From Chara braunii (Eukaryota > Streptophyta > Charophyceae > Charales > Characeae): 31,596 bases of DNA. This document shows positions 16,384-25,846 of the stretch, in pieces; the first letter of the stretch is position 1; each line of letters opens with the position of its first letter. The notes below the pieces were generated by a model. That model ran no database searches. It had not been told where the DNA came from and was given only the letters and a program-made list of their open reading frames with translations. A program made the position numbers and the translations under genes. The DNA lies in contig BFEA01000038.1 of assembly GCA_003427395.1 (NCBI GenBank), positions 3,188,513 through 3,220,108 on the forward strand, written 5' to 3'.

Positions 16384-17886
16384 TTGTGTTTTTTGTGTTG
16401 GGTTGATAAAATCCCGACCGAGGCTCGGTTTCTTGACGTCACGTCAGAAAGGTTGGAAAAGACCCGAAAGTTTAGAAGGGCCGAGGTATGGACGAATATC
16501 GCTCTAATAGCTACCTTGATAGGTAACCCCCTCCAAAACTTCACTAAAGAAGACCAGAGGAGGGTCAATGAAAGGGCTCGGAACTATCGCTGGAACCAGG
16601 GCCGACTAGAAAAACGAAAGACGGATGGTAGTGGGATTTGGTTGATAGTGCCGCACCCGTTCATGAGGTACGATTGGGTTAAGACGGCGCACGAGGAAAC
16701 TGCAGCCTATTTTGCCGTCCGAATTACGAAAGCGACAATCGACAAGAATGAGTGGTATTGGTCCAACATTCACGACGATGTTAAGTTCATCGTCCAGAAC
16801 TGCCAGGTGTGCGCCGCTGACAAAGCGCTGATTCAGCCACCAAGATCGATAGTGCCAACGGCAGTCGAACGACCTTTTCAAAGGGTTAGTATGAACACTA
16901 CCGATATTGTGGTGCCCCCTGGATCTAATAACTGCGAGTATTCAATCCTATTAGTATTTGTAGACCATTTCTCAAAATGGATTGAGGCATATCCGTGTCG
17001 TACACGACAGGCGGCTGAAATTGCGCGATACGTCAACCGTTTTTTAGGAATGCATAAGGACACAGAGGAAATCCTGACCGACAATGGGGTAGAATTCAGA
17101 GGGGAAGTTCTAAAGAATCTGGTTGTATACGGCGTCTTCATTCGAAACACTGCACCCCACATGTCACAATCTAACGGACTGGTAGAAAACGCAAACAGGG
17201 TGATAAAGACTGCACTGCGACGAAACATCGCGGCACGAGACCCGAGGCCCTGGTCGGATATCGTAGATCACATCCTAGCGGTCCATCGAAAAACGCCCCA
17301 CGAATCGACGGGCCTGAGCCCCTTTCAATTACGAACCAATAGTGTGGCCTGCGTTTCGATACCAAGCCTCCCAGACGAATCTTTGTTGAACCGACGGCCC
17401 ACAAGGGCCACGGTTCGGGACAAAGCCAAGCGACACATGAAGCTGATGGAACGGTCCCTACCCCGATTAGCTCGAAAGCGCCAAAAAATGACTGAGTTGG
17501 CCCACGGCCGACAGGTCCGCAGTTACGAGGCCCGGAATGGGAATGCGGGACCACGGCCCCAGTATAAATTAGGGGACCTGGTGCAGGTGAGGAAATGTGC
17601 TCGCCAAGGGAAGATAGCGCCACAATTCTTCGGGCGGTTTCGTGTGATCGAACTCGTCCTGAACGGGGTGAACATCGTGCACCTTGTACCGGAGGTCTCG
17701 GGAAGCCGATCGGCTCGACCGATCGTCCGCCACGTGTCATATCTACGTCTTCTCCCTTCCTCTCCATCTCCATCTGTGCCTGCTTCCTCCTTCGCTACAG
17801 AGGAGGATGACGACTCTTTATCGCTCTCATCCCCGCCTGCATCTCTCGCCCCTTCTCATACCCCGTCCCCATCGCCATCGCCATGA
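16384..17886 (+). CDS. int: Integrase
   Basis: This 500-residue frame is the best preserved piece. The N-terminal zinc domain has H103 and C140-x2-C143, but the second histidine position is Y109 (ETAAYF). The catalytic core has ILTDNGVEF (D233) and GLVENANR (E268), 35 residues apart as in DD35E integrases. The first acidic residue, expected after VSM, is N171, so strand transfer is probably dead. A C-terminal YKLGDLVQVR and APQFFGRFRVIE segment resembles the GPY/F module that closes many gypsy integrases. A Ser/Pro-rich tail follows, with no chromodomain. TGA at 17884 overlaps the next ATG. The frame is open upstream of 16384 to a TAG at 16324, so the true start lies in the polyprotein. Confidence 0.85.
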   Translation: MCFLCWVDKIPTEARFLDVTSERLEKTRKFRRAEVWTNIALIATLIGNPLQNFTKEDQRRVNERARNYRWNQGRLEKRKTDGSGIWLIVPHPFMRYDWVKTAHEETAAYFAVRITKATIDKNEWYWSNIHDDVKFIVQNCQVCAADKALIQPPRSIVPTAVERPFQRVSMNTTDIVVPPGSNNCEYSILLVFVDHFSKWIEAYPCRTRQAAEIARYVNRFLGMHKDTEEILTDNGVEFRGEVLKNLVVYGVFIRNTAPHMSQSNGLVENANRVIKTALRRNIAARDPRPWSDIVDHILAVHRKTPHESTGLSPFQLRTNSVACVSIPSLPDESLLNRRPTRATVRDKAKRHMKLMERSLPRLARKRQKMTELAHGRQVRSYEARNGNAGPRPQYKLGDLVQVRKCARQGKIAPQFFGRFRVIELVLNGVNIVHLVPEVSGSRSARPIVRHVSYLRLLPSSPSPSVPASSFATEEDDDSLSLSSPPASLAPSHTPSPSPSP

Positions 17887-19394
17887 GTTTTCTTACTGAG
17901 CAAGCTCTCGGCGATCACATGCTAGCGCCATGTGGCGACATTTCGGCAATTCGGCAAGTTTGTCATCCAAGGCTCAGTCCAGATCTGCTCCGACTCGCGC
18001 ATTTCTTCAGCACCACCGGGATGTACGTAGCGGCAGAGTTTCGATTCACGGGCCATCGTCAAGCGATCGTGTTGGCAGAGGCGTCGTCTGTTCGACGGCT
18101 GTTGGCACCGGGAGTTAGCCACGTGTCTACCGTCGTCATCTTTAGCGGTGATATTAGCGCAGTCAACCCTCTACGACACACGGCCATCCGGACGTCACTA
18201 AGGGAGTGGGGCCAGCAGCTGGCAACAAAGTGGAATCAGTGGCTTACGCGCCGCAGCGACAATCTTGTCCCCACGGACGACATCGACGTCGGAGGGCTCC
18301 AAACGTCTCGGCACGAGCCGGCGGTGGTGCTTCCGGAGCTCGTTCCCTTCCAGCGTCCTCAATGAACCGATCCCAGATCTCGACCTTTGCTCTTCCCTCT
18401 CTCTTCCCTACCTTCTGGCAGTTTGATCTCTACCCCCGTGTGCTTAAAGCCCCTCGCCGTTCCCCTCATCGAACCAGTGCACTGGGAGATTTGGTGTGAG
18501 CACTACCTCACTCTTTCGCTCTGCCTGGTCGAAGTGGAGCTGACGTGGACCCGAGACAGCGAACATCGTGCCGCGAGGGAGAGCGTGGAGCTACTAATTA
18601 TCCAGGCCTGGAGGACGGAAATGGAGGGTGATCTTCTCGGATTCGTCTTCGGAGTAGTAGAGTCGGACCATCGACAGACGATCGTGTGGGAACTCACGAT
18701 CCCTCTTGCGCAACTCATCGACGACCTTCCCCTCGATATCATCTCGCAGTGCGACAAAAGTCCAGTGCCGCATGTCCTCCAGCGAAGATTAACGCCCTAC
18801 TTGCAGTGGTCAGCCTGCTTAGAGGATCGGACGGGAGGTGGCAGCTATCCATCGCGCACAGAGTACCTGAACCTCTGAGGGATCATTGACACCCTCTTCT
18901 TTTCGCCCCGAACGGCGGTGGAAGAAAGAGCGGTGGCCGAAGAAGCTGAGGTGGAAGACGAAAGCGAGGAGGAGACCTCGGAAGAAGCAGGGAACTACAA
19001 CGAATACAGCGAGGAAGAGTTGGGTGGTGAAAAAGAAGAAGATCAGTTGGAAGAAGAGGAGGAATCCGAGTGGGAGACTTTGGGGGAAGAGGCGGATCGC
19101 GCAGCGACTCAGGAGGAGGATCCCGAGGCGGCACGAAGGAGAGAGGAGATCGCAGCCGGAAAGCAGCCGCTGGAGTTCGCAAGTGGTGTGGATCTGCCGA
19201 TCCCAAACGACCCGGCCAAGGATCCCGAGCCGCCCAAGAACGACGATGGGGACCCTCCTGCCGAGACTTCGAGCGCACCGGCGCGCAGGCGACGGAGCAG
19301 ATCCCGATCCCCATCCCCCCGTCCCCCAGTTCGAGCACGTGTCGATGTGGGGCATTGGGCTTCGTCCCCGATCGTTATCCCGTCGTCCCCTTGA
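17883..19394 (+). pseudogene. Unrecognised 3' ORF overlapping integrase (two TGA stops)
   Basis: ATG 17883 overlaps the integrase TGA as ATGA. The frame is open to TGA 18363, then open again in the same frame to TGA 18876, and again to TGA 19392. This is 504 codons with two internal stops, both plausible CGA-to-TGA changes. Visible parts: a mixed N-terminal third (SFLTEQALGDHMLAPCG, VAAEFRFTGHRQAIVLAE); a middle third (HWEIWCEHYLTL, QTIVWELTIPLAQ); and a strongly acidic segment (about 18918-19170) followed by a proline- and arginine/serine-rich end (RRRRSRSRSPSPRPP). No transmembrane run or envelope-like signal is visible. I do not recognise the family. Position after pol matches the additional ORFs known in some plant gypsy elements. 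Confidence 0.55.
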
Positions 19395-19872
19395 TTTCCC
19401 CACCCTCCGTCAGATTACCATTCCGGTCTTTTTCCCCCACAACCCCTTCCCTACTGCAACCTTCCGCCACTTCTATGCCACCCGCCTTGCTGTCACGTTG
19501 CATCCACATGTCTCTACCAGGCGCGCCACCCCTGTCTTTTGTCTCCATGTCCTTCTCTTCAGTGCCGCGTGGCGAGGCCACAACATGATCGAGGTCTATT
19601 GCATGAGTACGGGGACTATCCCCGCATGCGAAAACCATGATCGATTCCGAACGGCTCTCCTTCGCACCTTCACGACCCTCTATCCTGACTACCTTCCGTC
19701 CCTTCCCCATGGCGGCACCCACTTCCCACTCTTCCATTGGATCGTCCGATATCAGGAGCTTTCGGTGACAGTCGCGGGATTGGAACGCTTTCTACCCCCA
19801 CTCCCGACTGACCCGCCCTCTCAGCACGCCCCCATGTACCGTCTTCCCTTTCCTCTTCCTGCTAGCTACTGA
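19345..19872 (+). CDS. Unrecognised second 3' ORF
   Basis: ATG 19345 opens a 175-residue frame in a different register that overlaps the previous ORF by 50 bases. It is uninterrupted and includes FPTLRQITIPVFFPHNPFPT, FRHFYATRLAVTLHPHV, FCLHVLLFSAAWRGHNMIEV and PLFHWIVRYQELSVTVAGL. Composition is aromatic- and His-rich with a mildly hydrophobic centre; no motif is recognised. It could be an independent accessory protein, or the ancestral C-terminus of the preceding ORF shifted by an indel. The G/C-rich codon use resembles the preceding ORF. Confidence 0.4.
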   Translation: MWGIGLRPRSLSRRPLDFPTLRQITIPVFFPHNPFPTATFRHFYATRLAVTLHPHVSTRRATPVFCLHVLLFSAAWRGHNMIEVYCMSTGTIPACENHDRFRTALLRTFTTLYPDYLPSLPHGGTHFPLFHWIVRYQELSVTVAGLERFLPPLPTDPPSQHAPMYRLPFPLPASY

Positions 19873-20010
19873 TGTGCGGATGTATGGCACGTGCCACGGC
19901 GATGGCACTCACGATCCCCTCTTTGGACTGAAGAGAGCCCTTCCTGAGGAAATTGTAGGATAGAGCCACGTGTGCCACCCTGGATGACGTCCACAATCTT
20001 ATCGAACGGT
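19873..20010 (+). other. Gypsy/LINE junction
   Basis: A 138-base non-coding stretch with GGCACGTGCC and GCCACGTGTG. The 3' LTR and polypurine tract should lie here if the element were complete. The purine-rich GAGGAAATTGTAGGATAGAG near 19947 is a weak polypurine-tract candidate. No TG...CA LTR start could be fixed. The LINE frame opens immediately after it. Confidence 0.35.
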
Positions 20011-20012
20011 AA

Positions 20013-21235
20013 GTGGCAACGAAGAAGGCTCCGCGTGCCGATCAATTAGAGAGATCGACACGTGTCATGATTCAAGCAAGCGAGAGCTTGCTTAAGATTG
20101 GAACCCCCTGGGCGTCACATGCGAATAACTGGGTATTTCACGATGATGCGACTTATAAATCGTCGAATGATAAGGTGAAATGGATCAGTAAACGGTTAGC
20201 GTGGATGAAAGGGAGTCAGAAAGCGGCAAATGAGGATTTCCTAATTCAACCCCTTTCAGTCACAATGTACACGGTGCTTTGTTTACATGTGGGGCGATAA
20301 AAAAATAATTGATGATTGAAGAAAATTACGTTGTGATCGGTCGGAAGTCAGAATTTACCTATGGCGCCTATCAAACAAGGCTCAGACGAGCGTCGCAGAC
20401 AAATGATGGAGGAGCATTATTGGGTTGATTTTCGCCATATTCCGGTCAAAATTCAGGCGGCGTTTATTCACGAGTTGGGGAAAACCTATGATATTGTGGA
20501 TTTCATTGACCCATTACCGGCATTCGTAGCCCGAAGAAATGACTACCTAATGTTGGCATTGAATCATCCCTGGAATGTTCCATTCAATATAGATGATGTA
20601 ATTCCATATAGAATAGGAGGCAAGGAGTATCACATTTACACAACCCACAAGTTGCGTCCATGGTGTTTTCGGTGTAGGGCCTATGGCCATCTTAATTCGG
20701 ACCCCTCCTCTTATCAGAATCCATCCAAAAAATCACGGTCAATGGGAAGACTTATCTGGGATCCATTCAAAGCTAATATGTGGAGGACGGTTGACCCAGG
20801 ACACGAGGGATGGGTTTACATTGAAGCATCTAAAAAGGAAAGGGGTCATAAGGGATGGACTTGGGAACGTCAAGGGGACCCCAATTGGGAAACCAGACCA
20901 CCGGACGGTTGGACTCCCCGAGAGGAGGCAGTTAAAACAACAGAAATCACGAAGACACCGAATGCAATACGAATTCAACAAGAGGAACGGACGGGTTACC
21001 AATCACAAGGCCAAGGAGATGGAGGTCAAAGAGAGGGAAGGTGGCAGCGTGTTCAACAGTCGCAGGGACAAGGGGAAGTGAGGAGACAAATAACTTTGGG
21101 ACCGGATCCAAAGAATTATATCCCATCCCCCATCGAGATTTCAGGAGGATCGTTTGCGGTGCTTAACATGTTAGATCATGCACAGAAAAAGGAACCTAAC
21201 TCTGAACATGATCGCCTAATTGTAAGGAAAGAAGG

Positions 21236-21267
<32 letters not shown>

Positions 21268-21305
21268 AGAAAAGGAGTCGTGATCAGAGGAAGGAATGCG
21301 GTTAG
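20013..21305 (+). pseudogene. ORF1: LINE ORF1, nucleic-acid-binding protein
   Basis: The frame opens about 20013 (first ATG 20067) and breaks at TAA 20298 and further stops to about 20336. From ATG 20361 it stays open for 314 codons. EEHYWVDFRHIPVKIQAAF and LALNHPWNVPFNIDDVIPY resemble the DUF4283-type region of plant LINE ORF1. A zinc knuckle follows at 20664, CFRCRAYGHLNSDP, where the fourth ligand position of CX2CX4HX4C is proline. The rest is Q/G/R-rich, ending in a lysine tract from an A-run (21237-21270). ORF1 proteins bind the element RNA. Confidence 0.7.
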
Positions 21306-22823
21306 AAAAACAACGCACAAAGACAACGAACAATCCTCTCCAATGGAAGAAATCTCATCGGAGGGGGGGTGAAATGTTAATGATGGGACCCAGGGGAATA
21401 ATCCGGGACAAGGAGCATCCTCAAACCTTTTCAAAGATACATTTGGGCCCTCACCTATGGAGATTGACTCCCAATCAATTCCTGAAGATGTGCCAATGAC
21501 AAATGTGTAGTTTGAGGGGGTTGAACTTATTTTAGAGCAGAAAGTTAATCAGCTAGCGGAATGGATGATTCAACAATTAAAAGGAAAATACAAAGGTGCG
21601 AAAGAGGAATTATGGGACACATCTTATATTCAGTTGCTCAAGATTTTGAATAACAGCCCCAGTTTGCGAGAGGTATTACAGGGAGGGCTGCCTTAGGGTT
21701 TTCAATGGTCAATAGTGAGTCAGCGAATGCTGGTCTCAGTTCTTAAAATGTTCACCCCACCCTCCCCTCAGGATATGCAAGTATGATGGGAAGGGGAGAC
21801 ACAATTCTAGTTGTGATACCATCGGAACAAGGGAAAAACATGGGACAGGGGAAAAACATGAGGCAAGACTGCTTGAAGGATGGAATCTCCATAATAAAGG
21901 GCGATGAGTTTACAATATTAGAATTGGAAGTAGTGGAAGAGAAAAAAATTGAGAAAGAATATAATAATAATAATAATAAAAATTGGGGAGGAGGTCAGTC
22001 ATCTCCCCGGCTGTCAGACACCATGACAGTAGAGATCATCCTGACACAACAAGGAACCTTACAACAACACAAGCAGCCACAACAGCAACAATCACAGGTT
22101 TTGTGTACATTGCCGCTGCAACAGTCACAAGTGCAGCTCTCGCTGCAAAATGACCAGGAATCTCGGCAGGAGATGCGGTTGCAACATCAACAGCAGAAAA
22201 CAGGGGAACAAGGGCAATGACAGCCACAGGCAGGGGAACAACATCATACACAACACCTGTCATAAGAAGTAATGAATCAAGAAGGGTTGGTATCTTTTCC
22301 CACACCTCTACCTCATGAGACAGGAAAACGCCAACAACTGAGAAATTTATTGGAGAAGGGTCAGGTGTCCAGACCGCAACCCCCAAAAGGAAATCTTATT
22401 ATCCCGCTCAGAAAGAAGGGAGGTAGATGGGAGGTAGGGCTTTCCCCAATTGGTCAGGATCAGTATGGAGGCGTGACGCTCAGAGGATGGACTACATACT
22501 TAAAGTACCAAAGTGGTAATGATAGATCATTTAGACGCGATCTCCATAATTTTCTCTCCAAACATTTTGACCCTGGACCTCAGGCAACGTTTACCCAAAT
22601 TGGAGAACAGGACAAGATGGTCAAAAGGGACACCTTCGTCAAATTCGAAGATCACAAAGAAGCGGGACTCAAATGGTTTTCACACAATGCTTTGCTGGAA
22701 TTGCAGAACCTCAAGGTCAAAGCAAACCCCATATGGTCAATAGCTGATGAGATAGCATTCCTGTGTTCGATTATAAGGCGTAGAGTTCTGTTGGCCTCCT
22801 CAAATCTTGAGAAGGGTAGCTGA
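21306..22823 (+). pseudogene. LINE ORF1 C-terminal remnants
   Basis: Fragments remain in more than one frame: a Q-rich segment at 21783-22220 with CAA/CAG-type repeats (including an AAT run near 21963), and a better-preserved frame at 22272-22823 containing GRWEVGLSPIGQDQYGGV, LHNFLSKHFDPGPQA and GLKWFSHNALLELQNL. The last does not look like low-complexity sequence and may be the ORF1 C-terminus or an unassigned domain. It ends 37 bases before ORF2 opens. Confidence 0.45.
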
Positions 22824-22859
22824 ATCGGACTATAAAAGGAGGGAGGAAAGGGTGTTTGT

Positions 22860-23810
22860 GTGTATTATTATGTGTCAATGGAGGCATTACAAGCGTTGTA
22901 CGGAAGAAATCCGATATGGGAACAGACAACCAGATCTGCAGATCTAGCTTTACGATCGATTAATGTTAATGGATTAACTACGGCGGATGCGAAAAAAAGA
23001 AAGGCTATAATGGAACAATTGAAAGGGTTAGGTGGCCGCACATGGCCAGATCTGGTCTGTATACAAGAAACTCACCTCACAGACTCTCCCGCACACTCCA
23101 GAGCTCATAACATCGTATGGTCATTTCAGAAAGTGTGTGCACATGCACCTAGGAGTGAATCTGGGGGAGTAGCAATCTGGGTACCCCTACATTCTAGAGT
23201 CGAATTGGTGTATTGGGAGGCAGACAAGGATCAGGGTCGTTGGGTCAAAACATTGGTCATGCTGGAACTAGAAATTATCTGCGTAATTAATCTATATGTC
23301 CCTAATGATTTACAAGAAATGATTTCGTTCTTTCGAGAAATCACAGTCCAAATCTCAGAGGGCATCCATGTCGTCATGACAGGGGACTTTAATGCAGCAC
23401 CAGATAGGTGGATGGATAGATGGAAGGTGCCTTGTCCTGCTTATGTTGAAGAAGATGAGCATATTATCAAGAGTTTGTGTGAGGAAGAGAAATTATATGA
23501 TACATATAGACGGATATTCCTATGAGGACGCTTATTCACCTGCATTCGTAACACTGGCACAACATGATTCTCTAGATCAAGAATTGATTTAATATTAATG
23601 TCTGAGGATTTGGATCACGCTTTAGTTTGGGCAGCTATTTTTCCTCAAAGTCTTTGGCCAGGAGCAAATCATAAGATGTGTGCGATCCTAATTTCATTCC
23701 AGAAAAAGCCAGACCAAGGGAGATTTTTACAAACTAAATACCTCACTCCTGAAGAGTACACAATTCAAGAGTTATATAGAGGATGTGTGAAAATACTGAC
23801 ACACCACTAA
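22860..23810 (+). pseudogene. EN: LINE ORF2 endonuclease domain
   Basis: From ATG 22878 the frame encodes an APE-like exonuclease-endonuclease-phosphatase domain: SINVNGLT (22956), VCIQETHL with the catalytic glutamate, GGVAIWVP, INLYVPND and TGDFNAAPD (23382). It nicks target DNA to prime reverse transcription. The frame ends with TGA at about 23523. Homology continues in a second frame (YEDAYSPAFVTLAQHDS) and then a third (RIDLILMSEDLDHAL, with the conserved S-R-I-D-type block). There are therefore two frameshifts near 23520 and 23575. The catalytic residues that can be read are present. Confidence 0.8.
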
Positions 23811-24154
23811 AGACAAACATGACTCCTTTATAAAATGGTTTAATAATGATCTAGCCTTTCTAGGCAAAAAATGTAACGAATATTCTAAGCTCATTTCCAA
23901 AAATAGATACCTTCAGGAAATACAAATTCAATAACAAATACTTCACTACAAACTTTAGAATCAACCAACTGACCCTCATCAACAGACTTACCTTATGGGT
24001 CTTAGAAATCAGCTCTTAGCCCTGGTCCAACATCGTTGGCAAGGATGCTTAATCAAAGGCAGACTGACTAAATATTCAACAGACGGACAAATGGATTCTA
24101 GATTTTTTTTCATTAGCCAACACACGGGCAAAAAAAACAAGGATTGAAGGATTC
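23811..24154 (+). pseudogene. Degenerate EN-RT linker of LINE ORF2
   Basis: No frame stays open. A short segment near 24090-24130 (residues like DSRFFF, or LDFFSLANTRAKKTR in another frame) recalls the conserved block just before LINE RT domains. It is otherwise AT-rich with many stops. Confidence 0.45.
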
Positions 24155-25846
24155 TTGGACCCTTTTGATTCCTCTGATGATCCGACTCTTCACACCTCTT
24201 CAGTTGGCAGCTTAAGAATTGCATATAATTTCTTCAAAAGCCTCTTCACTTTGTCCAAAGATCCCACTAGAAGCCAGAAAGATGTTCAAGCTATACAACA
24301 ATTTTTATCACCTCTACACAAGGCTCTAACATCAGAACAGAGGGAGTGGTTAGAACGACCTTTAACAAAAGATGAGATTTGGACTGCCCTTCTCCAGATG
24401 GAGGAAGACAAGACCCCAGGTATCGATGACCTCCCAAAAGAACTATAAGAAATCATGTGGCCAATTTTTTCAAAGGACTTGATGGAGTACTTTGAGGCTA
24501 TTCAGGTAAATTGGGTCATGGGAGAGTTTGTTAGTCAAGGCATATTAACTTTATTATATGAGAAAGGTGATAAGATGAACATTAGGAACTATAGATCTTT
24601 CACCCTGCTTACTGTAGTCTATAAATTACTGGCTAAATCTTTGACCAATAGGATGATACCAGTCATGACAAGTATCATCCACCCCTCGCAGACAGACTTT
24701 ATCACTGGAAGACATATTCAGGATAACATTCTGTTAATTAATGAGATGGTTAAACTCTCACGTCAATAAAAAAGAGACGCTGTCTTTGTTTTTATAGATT
24801 TTGAGAAAATATATGACCATATTGATTGGTGTTTTCTTGATGCCGGTCTAAGTAAGATTAATTTTGGTACTGTCCTAAGGAATTGGGTAGGGATTTTACA
24901 TTTTAATGCTACAATGAGAATTCAAGTCAACGACCTCCTCTCACCGGAAATTCATTTTCAGAGGTCGGTAAGACAAGGTGATCCTCTAACCCCTTTTATC
25001 TTTGTCATCATCATGGAAGCTTCAGGGACTAACCTACAAACTAACCAGAAGATTCAGAAACTTCGGATCTCGGGAATACCTGATGACGCAATCCCAATAT
25101 GCTCCATGTTTGCAGATGACTTAACTATTATGATGAAGGCATCTTCCTCTAATATGGAGGAAATCAAAGCCCTCATGGATAAATTTTCATTAGTATCAGA
25201 TATGGTGGTTAATTGGGGAAGTAAGACTCAGGGATGGTGGTTTCGTTCGAATGGGGTGCGTCCTCCAGAGAGTCCGAGAGTAAGTTGGGTCCCCCTGGAA
25301 ACCCCCATAAGAGTGTTGGGGGTTTCACTTACTTCTTGTGGCAAACCAATCACAAATGATGAATGGATCACTACTCCTGCATTAAAAAAAAAAACCCAAT
25401 GGAAGAACAAACATACATCTCTATTTGGACAAGCCTTGATTATTAACAATGTCGTGCTTGTTTCTACATGGTACAAATCTTGTATTTGACCCATGAGTAA
25501 ATCACATACCAGAGTTTTTCAAAATCACGTAGTGGCTTTCCTGTGGAGGGGAGACCATGAGCAGAATAGGGTGATTCCGAGGGTGGCCTGACTATCTCTA
25601 ATCCAACAAAAAACAAGAGGAGGTATGGGGATCCTAGACCCTACAATTCAAAATAGGGCTCTGTCCATGCAATGGATTAAAAAGTTAATTTTCTCTGTTG
25701 ACATTCCGTGGCAAATCCTGACGCTAGAACAAATCCGTCGTTTGGCACCAGCTACCACAGAAGACATACACCCACTTACTTGGACAGAAGATAAATTTTG
25801 GGTTATTCCAAGAGCACAAACGTTTTTTAAGGAAGAAGGAGATTGA
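24155..25846 (+). pseudogene. RT: LINE ORF2 reverse transcriptase
   Basis: One frame is preserved from 24155 to 25846 with stops at 24446, 24767, 25487 and 25588. It shows the LINE RT order: LTKDEIWTALLQMEEDKTPG, NIRNYRSFTLLTVVYKLLAK, IHPSQTDFITGRHIQDNIL, FIDFEKIYDHID (motif A, Asp kept), RSVRQGDPLTPFIFVIIMEA and FADDLTIM (motif C at 25109). RVLGVSLTSCGKP, FLWRGDHEQNRVIPRVA and TRGGMGILDPTIQNRALSMQ belong to the region after the palm. RT makes cDNA at the nicked target. The 25588 TGA sits where W is usual in this block, so TGG-to-TGA is likely. Confidence 0.85.

Larger units (their letters stand above)
12021..19990 (+). mobile_element. Ty3/gypsy LTR retrotransposon, degenerate
   Basis: The domain order gag - protease - reverse transcriptase - RNase H - integrase (integrase last) identifies Ty3/gypsy (Metaviridae). 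The element starts at a PBS (12021) and ends before the LINE at about 20010. It is broken by stops at 13225, 14744, 14783, 15540, 15840 and 16324 and by frame changes near 13450-13518, 14240-14560, 15430 and 16170. Two further frames follow integrase. No chromodomain was seen at the integrase C-terminus. The 3' LTR is missing or unrecognised, so insertion age cannot be estimated. Confidence 0.85.

Noticed and set aside
17171-17773. Minus-strand 200-codon frame opposite integrase
   Set aside because: Shadow frame of the conserved integrase on the plus strand.
18886-19344. Basic (K/R-rich) frame opposite register to the acidic block
   Set aside because: It is a register shift of GA-rich codons. 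I accept this frame only from ATG 19345 onward, where composition becomes mixed.
17883-19394. Envelope-like glycoprotein gene
   Set aside because: I see no signal peptide, transmembrane helix or cysteine-rich ectodomain in the frame, only acidic and R/S-rich segments.
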